Position numbers and translations under genes: made by a program. The notes beneath the pieces were generated by a model. That model ran no database searches. It was not told where the DNA came from and saw only the letters and a list, made by a program, of their open reading frames with translations. From Ephydatia muelleri (Eukaryota > Porifera > Demospongiae > Spongillida > Spongillidae): a stretch of DNA of 64,000 nt. Position 1 is the first letter of the stretch. Each line of letters begins with the position of its first letter. Shown here one piece after another: positions 42,035 through 54,155 of the stretch. Location: NCBI GenBank assembly GCA_013339895.1, contig JABACO010000007.1:1482929-1546928 (forward strand). The letters run 5' to 3'.

Positions 42035-42196
42035 TGACATATCCCCTATACCCCCCTGGACACCATTTATTGTCATCTGTAGGGGTGTATAATTAAATAA
42101 TGGAATAGCCCATTCGGGTTGACAGCAGTGAGCTATATTCTAAAGAAAGACCTGTGTTGTGGAAGTCAGATGTTACAACGTCACCATCAACTGCTG
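41286..42196 (+). other. Unrecognised gene or gene remnant, several coding-like segments
   Basis: Three or four segments look like protein: from the ATG at 41286 (MAPQNVYFDRMYDRYGTLHL), from about 41365 (KIVKRKPDELPLAYARFELK and CEAIQAGCWLERMAGYATQR, followed by a GTGAGC donor at 41538), near 41650 (LDLPETSWLNKSAKT, GTACGT donor) and 42131-42196 (ELYSKERPVLWKSDVTTSPS, GTAAGG donor). The first two are in different frames with only about 14 nt between, and I could not join the exons in phase. It may be a decaying gene or have indel errors. No domain recognised. A MITE lies in the presumed last intron. Confidence 0.4.
41768..42111. mobile_element. MITE, about 344 bp, with internal minisatellite and poly-C
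   Basis: TIRs start GGGCTATTCCATTATTTAA and continue with ACACCC and TACAGATGACA on both sides (mirrored at 42065-42111); ATT flanks both ends. The interior is a roughly 33-bp degenerate repeat (CCCCCTGGACAAGCTTCTAT) that includes a 36-nt poly-C run at 41998-42033. Confidence 0.85.
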
Positions 42197-43699
42197 GGAG
42201 GTAAGGCCATTTTTTGGTGAAAGTTTTGTTTCAGTTATGCTTTCTTTTCTACGAACAGGTTTGTTCTCTTATCATGTTTCATATTTGTAAACTTGAAACA
42301 TTAATTTTTTTGACTATGTGATCAATAACCTGAGAAATATTAACCTGAGAAATAATGATAGTAAATTTAACTTTCCTTACGTCATACGATAGTTCTATTG
42401 CGCGTACACGGTATGTTCCTCGGTCACGTACAAAATTGCACGTTCGCGCGCGACGTTGCTCTCGAAATAATCCTCCGGGACCGAGAAATCGTTCGTATGA
42501 AATCGGTCCACTCACGATTTCGAGAGCACATGGCGCGCAAAATTCGGAAGCACGCTCTTCCGGGTGATGTTGCGTGCTGTCACGGGCCCGGAATCAAAGC
42601 CCTGAATTGCTGTGTCAGTTGACGGAGTCCTGGGACGAGAAGCAAACTTTTTCATCAAACACTGTGCTCAGAAACTTGCTCATAAGTGAGAAAAATCAAA
42701 CAGTGAGGTATTGGGATGGATAAGAGCACGACTTTCATTCGCAATTCTGAGAGCGACAAACATCTGTCTGAGGGGCTCTTGCACCAAATGGAGGAGTGCA
42801 ATAGGAATGGACGATGGAGCAGGGTTGCCCAGTGTCTCATCCTGAACTTCAGTCTTAAATCATTATTGTTGTATGTTTATCACTTTAATTTATTACTTAA
42901 TTAATTCATTTTCTAAGTGTACTATAATTTTATTCATGTAGTGTATGTATTATAATTCATTATGCATAATAGCAATTAAACTGTACTGGTATAAAATTGG
43001 ATTCCACTGTTTTGGAAATCTAAGAACATGAAGAAGGGCATACGCCATACAGCATATCCATGAGCAGGTCAAACGTCAGTCTCTCTTTGCCCCATACACA
43101 CACAAAAGCTGTTGAACTGATGGAAAGGGGTGGTAGCTTTGGATAACTGTTACTGATGATTCTGCTTGGCCAGTGATCCTAATATAAATAGTTGCATGGT
43201 CAGCGGACACTAATCGATTAATTTGGTCACGTGACTAAACACTGTCTAGCTAGGTAAACATTTCAAATAAAACGTGGTTCACCAATCATATTAAATGTCT
43301 GAGGTACGTCTGGACATTCTGTTTTTCTTACACATGGGATAGCTGCATTGGGACCATAAAAATTTCAAGCATTGAGCCATTTATACATTAAAATAAAAAA
43401 GTTCCCATATTTTCATGCTACCAAATTTCCAGTATGCGCAATAGAAATGTAACACTTGTGTTGAAATGGATGGCTAATTAAATATTCAGAGCCTTACCAC
43501 TGCATGACAGGTACACCGATTCTCAGTGAGGACTTCTACAATATCAATGAAATTGAATTCAAGATATTTGTTTGAGGAAGTAAAGCAAGTTTGAAATGCG
43601 TATGAAATGTAAGGGCAAGTACATGAGTTGTGTAAGGTAGTACTATAGCTTTCTTGAATAATTTACTTTGTATATGAAACATGGTGTAGAAGCAGTACT

Positions 43700-43990
43700 T
43701 CATTTCTCTCCTTGTAGCTTGCTCTCCCTCTCCAACGTTTCAACACGATCAGCAGTAGCATTGTTCTCTATCTCTCTCAACACCTTCACTAATGCTTGGT
43801 AAGAAGTATCATGTGACTTTCTCCTTTTCCATTGCAACAACATACTTTCCCTCTTCTCTCCTTCACTGCCCTTCTCATGGTCAATGTCCTCGATCTTCTG
43901 ATAACCAATAAGTACTCGACGTCTCTAATCAAAGTTCCAGCTATTTTATAGATATCTTCCTCACTGCACTCCAGGTAACCTATTACATGT
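43700..43990 (-). pseudogene. Death-domain C-terminal fragment, frameshifted
   Basis: One frame reads SEEDIYKIAGTLIRDVEYLL and the adjacent frame continues GYQKIEDIDHEKGSEG, RESMLLQWKRRKSHDTSYQA and LVKVLREIENNATADRVETL, ending at a stop near 43700. This fits death-domain helices 1-6: the I.DI...K.....LL.WK spacing, the TSYQALV helix and a final short helix. The two halves are separated by a single frameshift near 43905, or by an unrecognised splice (an AG before 43924 could be an acceptor). Death domains mediate homotypic contacts in innate-immune and apoptosis receptors; the partner domains are not visible here. Confidence 0.55.
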
Positions 43991-44518
43991 GGAATGGTAC
44001 ATGTTAATGATCTGTATATGTATCAATGTCGACCATTTGATACAGCTGCATTAGAATGTGTTGGCTTAATCTTTCTATTGAAAGAATTTATACTGATATG
44101 AAGTTGCTTAAAAACGATATTAACTGCTCAGTTGTGAGCACATGATAGGTAAGTGGCAATGTTATGTGCGAAGACTTACAGCAGCAGGTCCTATTTGTTG
44201 GTTATGGTTTCAAAACACATTTGTGTGGACAGTGCCAAGCCTTAGGTACATCACTTGTGATGTGATACAATAGTGTAATTTATTCACACTGTCAAATTAT
44301 TGTGCTAGTCTTGCCTAACCTCTGACAATATAATGTATCTGACGAGGAAATAAAAATCAGTGTTGTGCGAACAACATATTATTTGTGAATAACTACAAGC
44401 AATAAGTTGCTCTTAGTATGCAGGCAAATTCTGATTGACTGGTCAGTATTTGCTAACAGTATGCAGCATACGAGAACTACAACACATAGAAATGCAACAA
44501 TGTAGACATTCCATCATG

Positions 44519-45148
44519 TAGATGGTCCTCCATACACATCATGTACATGTGGCCCTCCATACACATCATGTACATGTGGTCCTCCATACGCATCATGTAC
44601 ATGTGGTCCTCCATACACATCATGTACATGTGGTCCTCCATACACATGTGATCCTCCATACACATCATGTACATGTGGTCCTCCATACACATGTGATCCT
44701 CCATACACATCATGTACATGTGGTCCTCCATACACATGTGATCCTCCATACACATCATGTACATGTGGTCCTCCATACACATCATGTACATGTGGTCCTC
44801 CATACACATCATGTACATGTGGTCCTCCATACACATCATGTACATGTGGTCCTCCATACACATCATGTACATGTGGTCCTCCATACACATCATGTACATG
44901 TGGTCCTCCATACACATCATGTACATGTGGTCCTCCATACGCATCATGTACATGTGGTCCTCCATACACATCATGTACATGTGGTCCTCCATACACATCA
45001 TGTACATGTGGTCCTCCATACACATCATGTACATGTGGTCCTCCATACACATCTTATACATGTGGTCCTTCACATACATCATGTACATGTGGTCCTCCAT
45101 ACACATCATGTACATGTGGTCCTCCATACACGTCAGGTACATATGGTG
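44519..45148. repeat. Minisatellite, 27-bp unit, about 23 copies
   Basis: Tandem ACACATCATGTACATGTGGT + CCTCCAT units, with three shortened copies (ACACATGTGATCCTCCAT) interspersed near 44640-44750. The 9-residue open frames on both strands are by-products of a unit divisible by three. Confidence 0.95.
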
Positions 45149-45149
45149 A

Positions 45150-47840
45150 TTCCATACACATCAAAACAAAGTTAACACGAATTTGGTTCTAATTCCAATC
45201 TTTTTGATCTTCTGTTGTTATGTACACAGTATGTATTACTTCTGTTACAGATTGCAATTTGCTGTTTTGGAATTCCAATTTTTCATGAATGCAGCATCGA
45301 ATAACAAAATAAGCAGGTCATGTACTAAAAAATGTTTATGCAAATTGCAGCCACCAAATGTAGTACAGCTTTTTGATACACCTAAGAGCTGTGAATTTTT
45401 AGAAGGTTGACAAAACATGCCCCTTGGAGAATTCCTACAGTTAAAAATACGTTCATACCGACCAGATGTTAAGTAATGCTTAATAGGATTGAATGAAAAA
45501 TTGTGACATTAATCCAGATCTGGTAGTGGCTCCATTCAGTGTAATATGAAATCTCTTATGATTCTCTGCTAGTTTAAGCTTCAGGCACATGCCCTTTAGT
45601 TTATCTTTCAGTATAAGAATCCCTAGACCATGTAGTAAAAGCTAATAATGTCTTAAAATCGAGTTACAGTTACATTCAAGTTATTATATATCAGTTTTGT
45701 GTAATTGTTGATATCATTGGTACATTAGATTATTTCTGCATATGAAAATTTCATTGGTTTGATTCCAAGTTCTGGCAGTACAATAAACATGCATATACCA
45801 TAATTCACAGAATAGTTTGAATATCATGTTTATTAACAAAATAATACATAACTGACCTCTCCTTTGGTCTTCGGGGTGCACCTGATTATGGAAACAATGA
45901 ATCATAAAATGATTGGATTTCTAAAAGAACACTGTACAATGCATTGCATTCTTATATGCTTTGATTTTTACCATGAAAAGGGACCTATAGTGCATACATT
46001 ATAAAAAGTTCCAATCTGTGCAATAGAACGTAACACTTGCATTGAAATATACAGCTAATTAAAAATTTCAGTGTCCATGACAGATAGTCTGATTCTCCGT
46101 GCATAAGAAGCAAATGTGTAGAGCACATTTCAGACTTCTGGAATATAAAAGAATGAGAAATCTTAGGAAAAAAAACATGTGTAAAGCCCTTGCGCAGAAA
46201 AGATCACAACTATACTCCTATATCACTGAGTTGGTGAGTACAAATTCATTTTGTATGATAACATTTAGTAAGTATGGAACAGTTGTTATTAGCCTTCTGT
46301 CATCCACCATATAATTCAGTATTGGATATAAGAAGGAAGTGACATATAGCAATCAGTATGCATTAAGGATCCAGAGAGCTTAGTTACATCATCAAGTCCT
46401 ACTTTTCATCCCAAAGGCAAAGTTATGGTTTCTCATAAAGGCATGCATGCATACGACAAATATCCCATGCAATGATTAGTGCTAGCAGATGTGCATGCAT
46501 GGGGGTATATTTGGAATAGACCAATGGACGAATTGGCAGAAGAAACCATCAAAGGGAAGGACAGCAAGTCAAATGTCATAATAAGGAGTAATGCCTATTT
46601 GAGGCATGTATGCTACTGTATTCAGCATAACGGAGTGTACAAGAGTGACCTGGTGAACGTTTGAACATTTTCAGTGCACTGAATGCCTTTAACTTGTCAT
46701 TCATAATTTACTTAAAATGCATGCAATAACAATTGTAATTAAAAAATATATGTCTGTATTGCAGAGTTCAAATTAACTCCAAATGATGTTAGACATGTAT
46801 TGTACAAAAGGTGTTAGTGTGGAATTGTACAAACGGCGTCGTGTGCTAAAACAAAAGTATAATTCTTAACAACAGGTAAATAACTTTGGGCAATAATATT
46901 AATAATCAAAACAGTAAATGTAGAGCCTAGCTTACCCAACTAATTAACCCAAGTGAGGCAATTATGCGGAAACAAAAATAACATACAGAAATGGTGGTCT
47001 AGGATTTCAACAGCCCTAAAATAGGTGATGTTTAGGAAAAATCCACATGACACATCCATGGTGATACTACAAAGGGGAAACCCATCAGATATAACATCTT
47101 AAGGCCTTGCATGAATATATTACTGCATGTGTACAGAGGTAGTACTTTATTTGCAATAACTCAGGTATGACAAGGTCAAATAAATATAAAAACAGCCGGC
47201 TAGCTCAAGGCCATTAAAAATAATAATAATATTTTAACAGCAGTATACATATTTCACTGATAAACTTTTCCATGCAGGATAAAGTGCACATTTTTTTTGG
47301 AGGGGATTAGACTTTGCACTTCCCTCCTAATGCAAGACTTAACAAAATGATGCCAAAAAGATAAGGTGCATGTTATAATGAGTACCAACAGGGCTCAAAA
47401 TAGCAGGCAACAACAGTCAATTTCTGACCACATCATGGCATACGACACAATCTAAATTCATGTTGGCCATTGAGGTGTTTTTTTTTTTTTTTTCAATCTT
47501 ATATCATTGTATGACATGATTTGCAGCTGAGAGTACTGTAATCAGGTTACCACATGGTATTGTACATGTATATTGATCAGGCTATCTGCCCGCAATTATT
47601 CCTTTCTAAATGTTAGTGCACAAAGAGCAATATCTGCTCAGGGAAATAAAAAGGGATTTGAAAATTTCTTTATCCAAAAAGTGAATAGAATGTAGGAACA
47701 AACATTATAATATAGTCTGGGTAGTGGAGGGCTTTTATAGTGCACTAAATCACTCATACGTAATTGCAAATAGACTTTAAGGTTGAGCATGCTTGTACAT
47801 GTGTATTTTCAAATGAATTCTATTTTCCTTGTGGGAGCAT
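45150..47840. other. No gene recognised; contains a duplicated block
   Basis: The block around 45995-46110 (CAATAGAACGTAACACTTGC, CAGCTAATTAAAAATTTCAG) is a diverged copy of 43430-43540. Otherwise unique AT-rich sequence with short frames only. Confidence 0.4.
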
Positions 47841-48030
47841 TTACACTGCGCCGCAGCATTTAGTATGCAGAATTGTCCAGAGTCTGCATATCAACCATAT
47901 GCAGATGGGTATCATTGAAGTGTTCATATGCAGACATCTGCATATGAACACTTCAATGATACCCATCTGCATATGGTTGGTATGCAGACTCTGCACAACT
48001 CTGCATACTAAATGCTGTGGCGCAGTGTTA
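47841..48030. mobile_element. 190-bp near-perfect hairpin element
   Basis: Arms of about 94 bp pair almost completely around a 2-nt centre (GTTCATATGCAGA CA TCTGCATATGAAC). Outer ends are TTACACTGCGCC and its complement GGCGCAGTGTTA. A foldback MITE is the simplest reading; transcription would give a long double-stranded RNA. Confidence 0.85.
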
Positions 48031-48240
48031 GGTTTGGTTATTATGATATTCTTAGTAATGTGCCTATTGTATGGTTTGAATTCTTGAGCAGGTCCAAATA
48101 AATCTGACAATTGTTTGCCCAAATTTATATTTCCAGCCTGCCAAATGATCTATCAAACCGTATTTTAGCAATAAATGGTGCATCTGTTGGCATAGTGTAA
48201 CACGTATACTGCTGGTAAATGTGCATGTTGTAATATGTGC

Positions 48241-50348
48241 TTAATATACCTCTGGAAACCACATCTTTTGTTCAGGAGACAGGTCAGAACACGAGTCTGT
48301 GTAATGGCATTTCATTTGTGTTGATTCACTGCTGAATTTACACTCAGCAGGGTGTTGATATCGTTCATATGCAGTACCATCATATTCACAATCGCTTGGA
48401 CAATAAATGATGGAGATGGAAAATGCAGATCTTTGCAAATGTTTGATATTAGCTTATTTATAGTTGTGTAAATTTCGAACTTGAGTTTTGACGGAGAATC
48501 TTTCTCAAGAAGTTTCACCTCATAATAAGCTGAGAAGGCAGTAAACACAACAGTGTGCCACCAACCATGTAATGAAGCATGGAAGGTAATTTTATTTCGA
48601 AATTGCTCAGTTTTTTTTAGTTCCCACTGGGGAGATGAGGATGTAGATGTATCAGTGAAAATGAGTCTGGACGTGACTGCACCCTACAGGACAGCTTCCA
48701 TTTTTAAAAAAATAGTAGAAATGAACAGGAACTAGCATCTGCTGGTTTTGTTTCTGTCTTAGTTAGCACTGAAGGCATGAAGAATTTGCCGTCTCCAAGT
48801 GATGATATAACCTGACGGTGCTTCAATAAGGCAATCAGCTCTTCAATGCTCAGGCAACACTCAATCTCTTTCAGAACAGATACCTCAAATTGGCCTTTGT
48901 CATGTGTTGAAGTTTGAACTTCTGTGTTCACAAAGTGTTTGACAATAATGTTTGACACTGAATCAAAAATTAGTTGGAAGTCAACAATAACACACTGCTT
49001 TAGTTCAGTGATTTTAGGATAGTATAGAAGCGTGCCTACTTTATGATGAAGATAATTAAGGGTTTTCTCTATTTCATCACTCTCAATACCACACAGCTTT
49101 GCTATTTCTTCGTATTCTGTTTTTTCTACTTTACGAATCTTACGATTCACAGCATGTTTATGGAGAATGAAATCAAACACAAGTAATCTAGCTGGAATAC
49201 TTTGAAGCTCTCTTTCAAGCATCTTGGCTTCTATTTTCTTTTTTATGTTTCTAACATCATTGGGTTCTAAATTGCTAATATCAGTAACAAGTGTATGCTC
49301 ATTGTTAGTCACATCAATTGCTTTGCGGAATGTTGTTGTCTGACGCACCCAGTCAACTATTGATTGATTACAACGTTGAACAGCTGCCTTTTTATCATCT
49401 TCAGACCCTGGTAGTTCATCTTTGTATGTACCAACAAGCAGCACCTGCGGACAAAATTGATTGTTCTTGACCTTGTCTGGATCTGGCATGGCTGATGAAG
49501 CAAGACTTGAAAGAGCATGGAAAATGCATTCCTTAACCACATACTTATCATTCCATTTGTGTTTCCCTGCATTATCCTTTGGCTGGTATTCGACAGGTAC
49601 AGGCTTTTCGAGATCATCTGTAAGTTTGAACGTGAATAGTGTTACAAAAGGACCACTGATAAAAGAGGAAAAATTTCTTGAAAGCTGGGTTGCCCACCTC
49701 CATCAATAACCTGTATCAGCAGCATTGGCTTGTCAGGGATGCGAAGAGCACTTAGCACCTTTGACCACTCATCTGTCTTAGCAGCTTCTCGGATAAGGCG
49801 TTTAACATCTATGAATAGGTTAGGATGAGACTCTTGAATAGCTGGAGAGATTGCTAAATTTTATCCCTCAACATGATTCACTATAGATGTTATTTGGCTC
49901 AATTCTTGCACAGTGTCAGCCACTTGTGTAGGGGAACTGTTTAAAGCAGAGTCAGAATGTGAAAGACTGTATCGTTCATTTTCCTGCCCTCTAGTCATGC
50001 GGTGAGAAGGTTTGGGGTCACGAGGATGCTTATGTACCTTTTCACTATGCATACATTTGAGTAGCGTATTCCCCATATCACCTAATTGTACAACAGTCCA
50101 CTTAAGTTCATCATCATTCTTTTCACCTTTAGTTGCTAAAATTCGCTCAACAATAACTTGCCCACACATTTCTGCAACGTTTGTGCTTGGTTCAGGGGTG
50201 CTAGAAAGTTTGCTTGCATCAGCATCACCAAGTAGGGCTTTACGAAGTGTGGTCTTCCTGCTCTTGGGGTCACATAGAAAATTAATTTCTCTATTCTTAA
50301 TTCTTTGAGGGTGCAGCTTTGGTAGTTATCCAAAAGAGATGATATCAT
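48241..50348 (-). pseudogene. Roc-COR type GTPase gene, broken, degenerate P-loop
   Basis: From 50348 leftward: a P-loop region reading LCDPKSRKTTLRKALLGDAD, in which both Walker A glycines are replaced; a linker; a TAA in frame after HVEG near 49861; then AISPAIQESHPNLFIDVKRL and the switch II-like VIDGGGQPSFQEIFPLL. A one-base frameshift leads to SGPFVTLFTFKLTDDLEKPV, then the G4-like VLLVGTYKDELPG and the COR-type region (ARLLVFDFILHKHA, VGTLLYYPKITELKQCVIVD). Two more frameshifts near 48712 and 48650 lead to ELKKTEQFRNKITFHASLHG, AYYEVKLLEK and a Cys/His-rich tail ending PEQKMWFPEV. The order matches large Roc-COR families in sponges and cnidarians. With a stop and at least three frameshifts it is non-functional unless the assembly is wrong. 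Confidence 0.72.
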
Positions 50349-50349
50349 C

Positions 50350-52200
50350 GTCTGTACATCTTTAAATGATTAAATACAACAAGAAGGAACACACTAGTAA
50401 AATACAACCAATTTTGAACAAGAGTACAACATTTGGGAATAGATCGAAACCTTGTACAGCAAATACATGTGCGTAGGCAAAGTATCAAGCACTGCAGTGT
50501 AGGTACAAGTTATAAATCAACTACAAATATAAATACACATTAATGCAGAATAAAGTCAGTATAAACTATAATTACCTGGGACCTTATAAGTGAACCTGTG
50601 TGCCAATCTAGGTCTGGTGCTATATAGTTACAATTGGGCCAACAGTTACACCTCTATCGGTCTACACGAATATGATGTAAATTTGCATGACTGTGCACTT
50701 GATACATTGTGGACAGGTGTGCCTTTACCTGTGTGAAATCAGTTTGGGTTGGCCAGGTATTTTAATTTGCTTAAAACTATTTTTGTGTCTTTGCATACAA
50801 TGCAAATAGTAAAATCATTTAGATTTTTTTTTTGTAAAGCACAGGAACCTATAGTTATGCAGGACACAAAGCTTATCTGGCAGTGTCATGCAGATGAGAA
50901 AACAACCACAAGGCAGTTGCAAAATGCTTAGCAAAATATAATATACGGTGAGAATACTGATCAATGAGGAGATGAGAGATGGACAGCTTAAAGATATTAA
51001 CAAAGCTTTTCTCCAAAGATATCTAAACTAGCTAGAGATCAATTGCAGACCATTGATGTGTGGTGGAAAAATAATGTGAAGCACATGCCTAATGTAGCTA
51101 AGCTGGCTAGTACTTAGCTATTCCAGTTTTCCCTGCACTGACCATCAGAAAGGGTATTCTCCAGGATCAAAAATGAGGTGATGAAGAGTATAGAAAAAGA
51201 AGGTTAGGAAATCTTACAGATTCTGTGATATCCAAAAAGACCTTACAAAGTGGATGAAGCTTGAGCTATGGGCCTATCTATGTCACTACAGACTGAAAAA
51301 AACCCGGTAACAAATCTCGGCTCATAATTCGTACCAAAGGACACATGGATACAATCAGACACTGATAATGTTACAGCTGTACAACACACACCAGTTTGTT
51401 AGTTATAATATTGTAATTATGCATACAAGAAAATGTCAAGCAAGTGTGAGATGATTGAAAATAGTTCACATCAATAGGTCTGAGTACAAGACCAAGGCCA
51501 CCACTCCCTGATAAATCCATCGTCAGGTAAATGCAAACACTTGTGCGTGCATAAGTAGCATGATTTTTGCTAGCCAGTCAATTTTTTCAAACGAATTTAA
51601 CCAATTGTATTTGTTTTTGAATATTAAAAATCAGTGCAGAAAAAGGGTACTTTTTCTCGATATGTGGCTTTAAATAAACTCAGGTTGTGATCGGCTAATA
51701 TATTCCTGCAAATTGTGCCATACGCTATGCAGAGAGTTGTTTTAAAAGGCTAAGTAATTTTTAGCAGCATAGGACCAAATGAGACTATTTCTGGTTTTTA
51801 GGATTCAATAAAATGTGCTTAACAAGAGTTCAAATTTCACAGACGCTGTATTAATCATTAACAAGTTACATCTCAACTGATGAAATAACTGGTCTGTATA
51901 CTGCATGTGGAAGAAGAGCAGCAACTTTTCCAGTTGCCAACAGTACACCATACTTTGTACTAGTTTTGTAATGAAGGTTGACATGTGGTGTTGGGGTGAG
52001 ACGTTTAATATGTACATGTTCCCCACATAATAGTGGAGGCTGTCATGCACTGAAAGACAAAAACTGCAACAGGGTAGTGAACATAAAAGATCTGTAGTTT
52101 GGGCAAACATTGAGCCAAGAAACAATCATGCTACACCACGCATTGGAGTGTTCACAACCAACACACTTCCCCAGACCGCCTCACCCAATCCTCTATTCAT
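50350..52200. other. No gene recognised
   Basis: Unique sequence with short open frames; upstream exons of the broken Roc-COR gene might lie here but I could not identify any. Confidence 0.4.
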
Positions 52201-52205
52201 TATAT

Positions 52206-53610
52206 CTACCTATCACTGTTGCCACTTAACATAATTTCAGTACAGCCTTCTACAGCAATCTTTATCACCTGTTGAGAACTGTGCCCATCAACTACTAACA
52301 ACCCTCCTCCCGACAGCAACAGTGTGTCCACCCAGGAGCATGCAAATGGCATGTCTCCAACATGCTCCCACTTCTTATGACGGAGGCTGTAGATTGCAGG
52401 GGGTCTTCTGCGATCCATACTGGTCTTCTGCTCCTCCAATTGCCAGGACCACACCATCAACCACACATACGGAGGAACAGTAGTATGGTTCATCTGGATG
52501 CTTTTGCCATATAGATTGCTGTGTGTCTTGGTTGCGTGCAGCAGTCTAGTGAATATGTGTATTCAGGCGTGTACGCACATGTGAGGTGAAAATAGTGAAG
52601 AGGTGTCACATGTGGTCACATGAGTGTGCACAATACATGTTGTACGCTTTCATACATTTGTGTGTGATGAGTCGCTCCAGGCAGCCATGTGTGTACATCA
52701 TAATACACATAGTGTGCACATGAGCACAGCATTGGTGTGTGGGCTCATTTAGACACACACCACACAGTCACAGCTACCATACAGCCATGATGTGCTAGCG
52801 ATGGAGACACTTTAAATCCATGTGTCTCTCCATCACAGAAACACAAGCATCAGCATCTAGTGTGGACATGCGTGTGCTGTGTTTGTAGGTTCATATGGAG
52901 CGTTGACTCAAAGGTGTGTGGTGTTTGTGCATATGACTGTGCAACTGGTGTGGTGTGTCTGCACGTCAGCTTGCACAACATGCTAAACAAAGGGAAAGAG
53001 ATGCTACATGTCTCAGTGGCTCACCAGGTCATGAATGTCGGCACACCACACTGCTTTGGCCATGCCATCACCTCCCATCACGAAGACCTTGTCCCCATGG
53101 ACCACTGCTGACTTGGCCCAACATGGCTGAGGAAGTGATGGTCCTCTGTGCCAGGTCTGTGTCTTGCCATCAAACACCTGAACGTCATTTAACTCCCTCA
53201 TCCCGTCACCTGCCCCTCCCATCACCACCATACCATCTCCACAAACACTAAGTGCACAGGACCATATACACCCTACCAACATTTCTGACATGAGAGACCA
53301 TCTCCCTTCTCTTAACTCCAGTACCTTCTGACTACACATACCACCATTCTTCTCACCTCCGACCCACACCAGTGCTTCCTTCACACACAGCTAGTCTGGC
53401 CCCCCGCTCACCACCGTCAGCCATTCTACTCCACTGAGACTTCCCCTCATCATATATGTACACTTGCTTATCTTCATATCCTCCTCCCCACACAATGCTA
53501 CCGTCCATCTCCACTAGACCACCACCACTGCCAACAGCTCGACCACCTCTCACCGGTACGTTTACACATGGTTTGAAACTCAACATTGTTATGTTCTAAA
53601 GAAAAAAGGG
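52206..53610 (-). pseudogene. Kelch-repeat protein gene, two exons, two frameshifts
   Basis: After a TTTCTTTAG acceptor near 53602 the frame reads successive kelch blades: VEMDGSIVWGGGYEDKQVYI ... QWSRMADG; ALVWVGGEKNGG ... EGRWSLMSEML; MVVMGGAGDGMRELNDVQVF ... QTWHRGPSLP; KVFVMGGDGMAKAVWCADIH. A GTGAGC donor follows at about 53021. In the second exon VVDGVVLAIGGAEDQYG is followed, in another frame, by PAIYSLRHKKWEHVGDMPFA and a C-terminus ending at 52206. Frameshifts lie near 53385 and near 52420. The beta-propeller would bind protein partners. Similar kelch proteins in sponges begin with a coiled coil, which may be supplied by the ORF at 53961-54155. Confidence 0.72.
52530..52990. other. 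GT/CA-rich intron of the kelch gene
   Basis: Irregular TGTG/CACA-rich sequence between the two kelch exons, without coding signal. Confidence 0.5.
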
Positions 53611-53960
53611 TTATTAATAGTAAAATGAAAGACAACATGTTCAGGGGCCCTAGCTAGCTCAGTGGTAATATGTAAAGGGATTGGAAACAAGACGTCATCA
53701 ACACTAGTCAATACACATAGTTCTGGCAATGATAACAGCACCATTACTGACTGATACATGTGTTTGGGCTGATACATAGAACAGAGTGCAAAAAATTAAT
53801 AGGTTAAAGCTGTTTACTAGAGATTATATAGACAATGTACTTCTGGGTGGATTTGTTGTTCACATGTTGTTTCAATAAAACTTGCTAGCTAAAAACACAA
53901 AAACAACACTGAAAGTAATCTCATGCGCAGACCCCACACATCATGGATTACGTTATGACG

Positions 53961-54155
53961 TCATGTTATATGCTTGGCCCTTTTCTTGATCTCGTTCTCT
54001 TTGTTGTCTGTTTGCTTTGATCGTCGAGAGACCAATTCTGATAATTGACTTGACTTATTATCTAACTCTTTGTGGTCCAATTCTAACTTTTTTGTTACCA
54101 CATGTAAGTTATAGCGTGTATGAGTAGTTTGGAGGTTTTTGTAGCAATACGCCAT
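53961..54155 (-). CDS. Coiled-coil ORF, possible first exon of the kelch gene
   Basis: From the ATG at 54155 the frame reads a heptad-rich, charged segment (KKLELDHKELDNKSSQLSEL, then SRRSKQTDNKENEIKKRAKH). Position and orientation suit an N-terminal coiled coil upstream of the kelch exons. No convincing donor is seen before the stop, so it could also be a separate or broken piece. Confidence 0.35.
   Translation of the reverse strand: MAYCYKNLQTTHTRYNLHVVTKKLELDHKELDNKSSQLSELVSRRSKQTDNKENEIKKRAKHIT

Noticed and set aside
44477-45175. Met/Asp/His-rich repeat proteins on both strands
   Set aside because: Produced by the 27-bp minisatellite; no start context, splice sites or homology.
53640-53690. 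tRNA A-box-like TAGCTCAGTGGTAA
   Set aside because: No B box within the expected 30-60 nt and no cloverleaf can be drawn.
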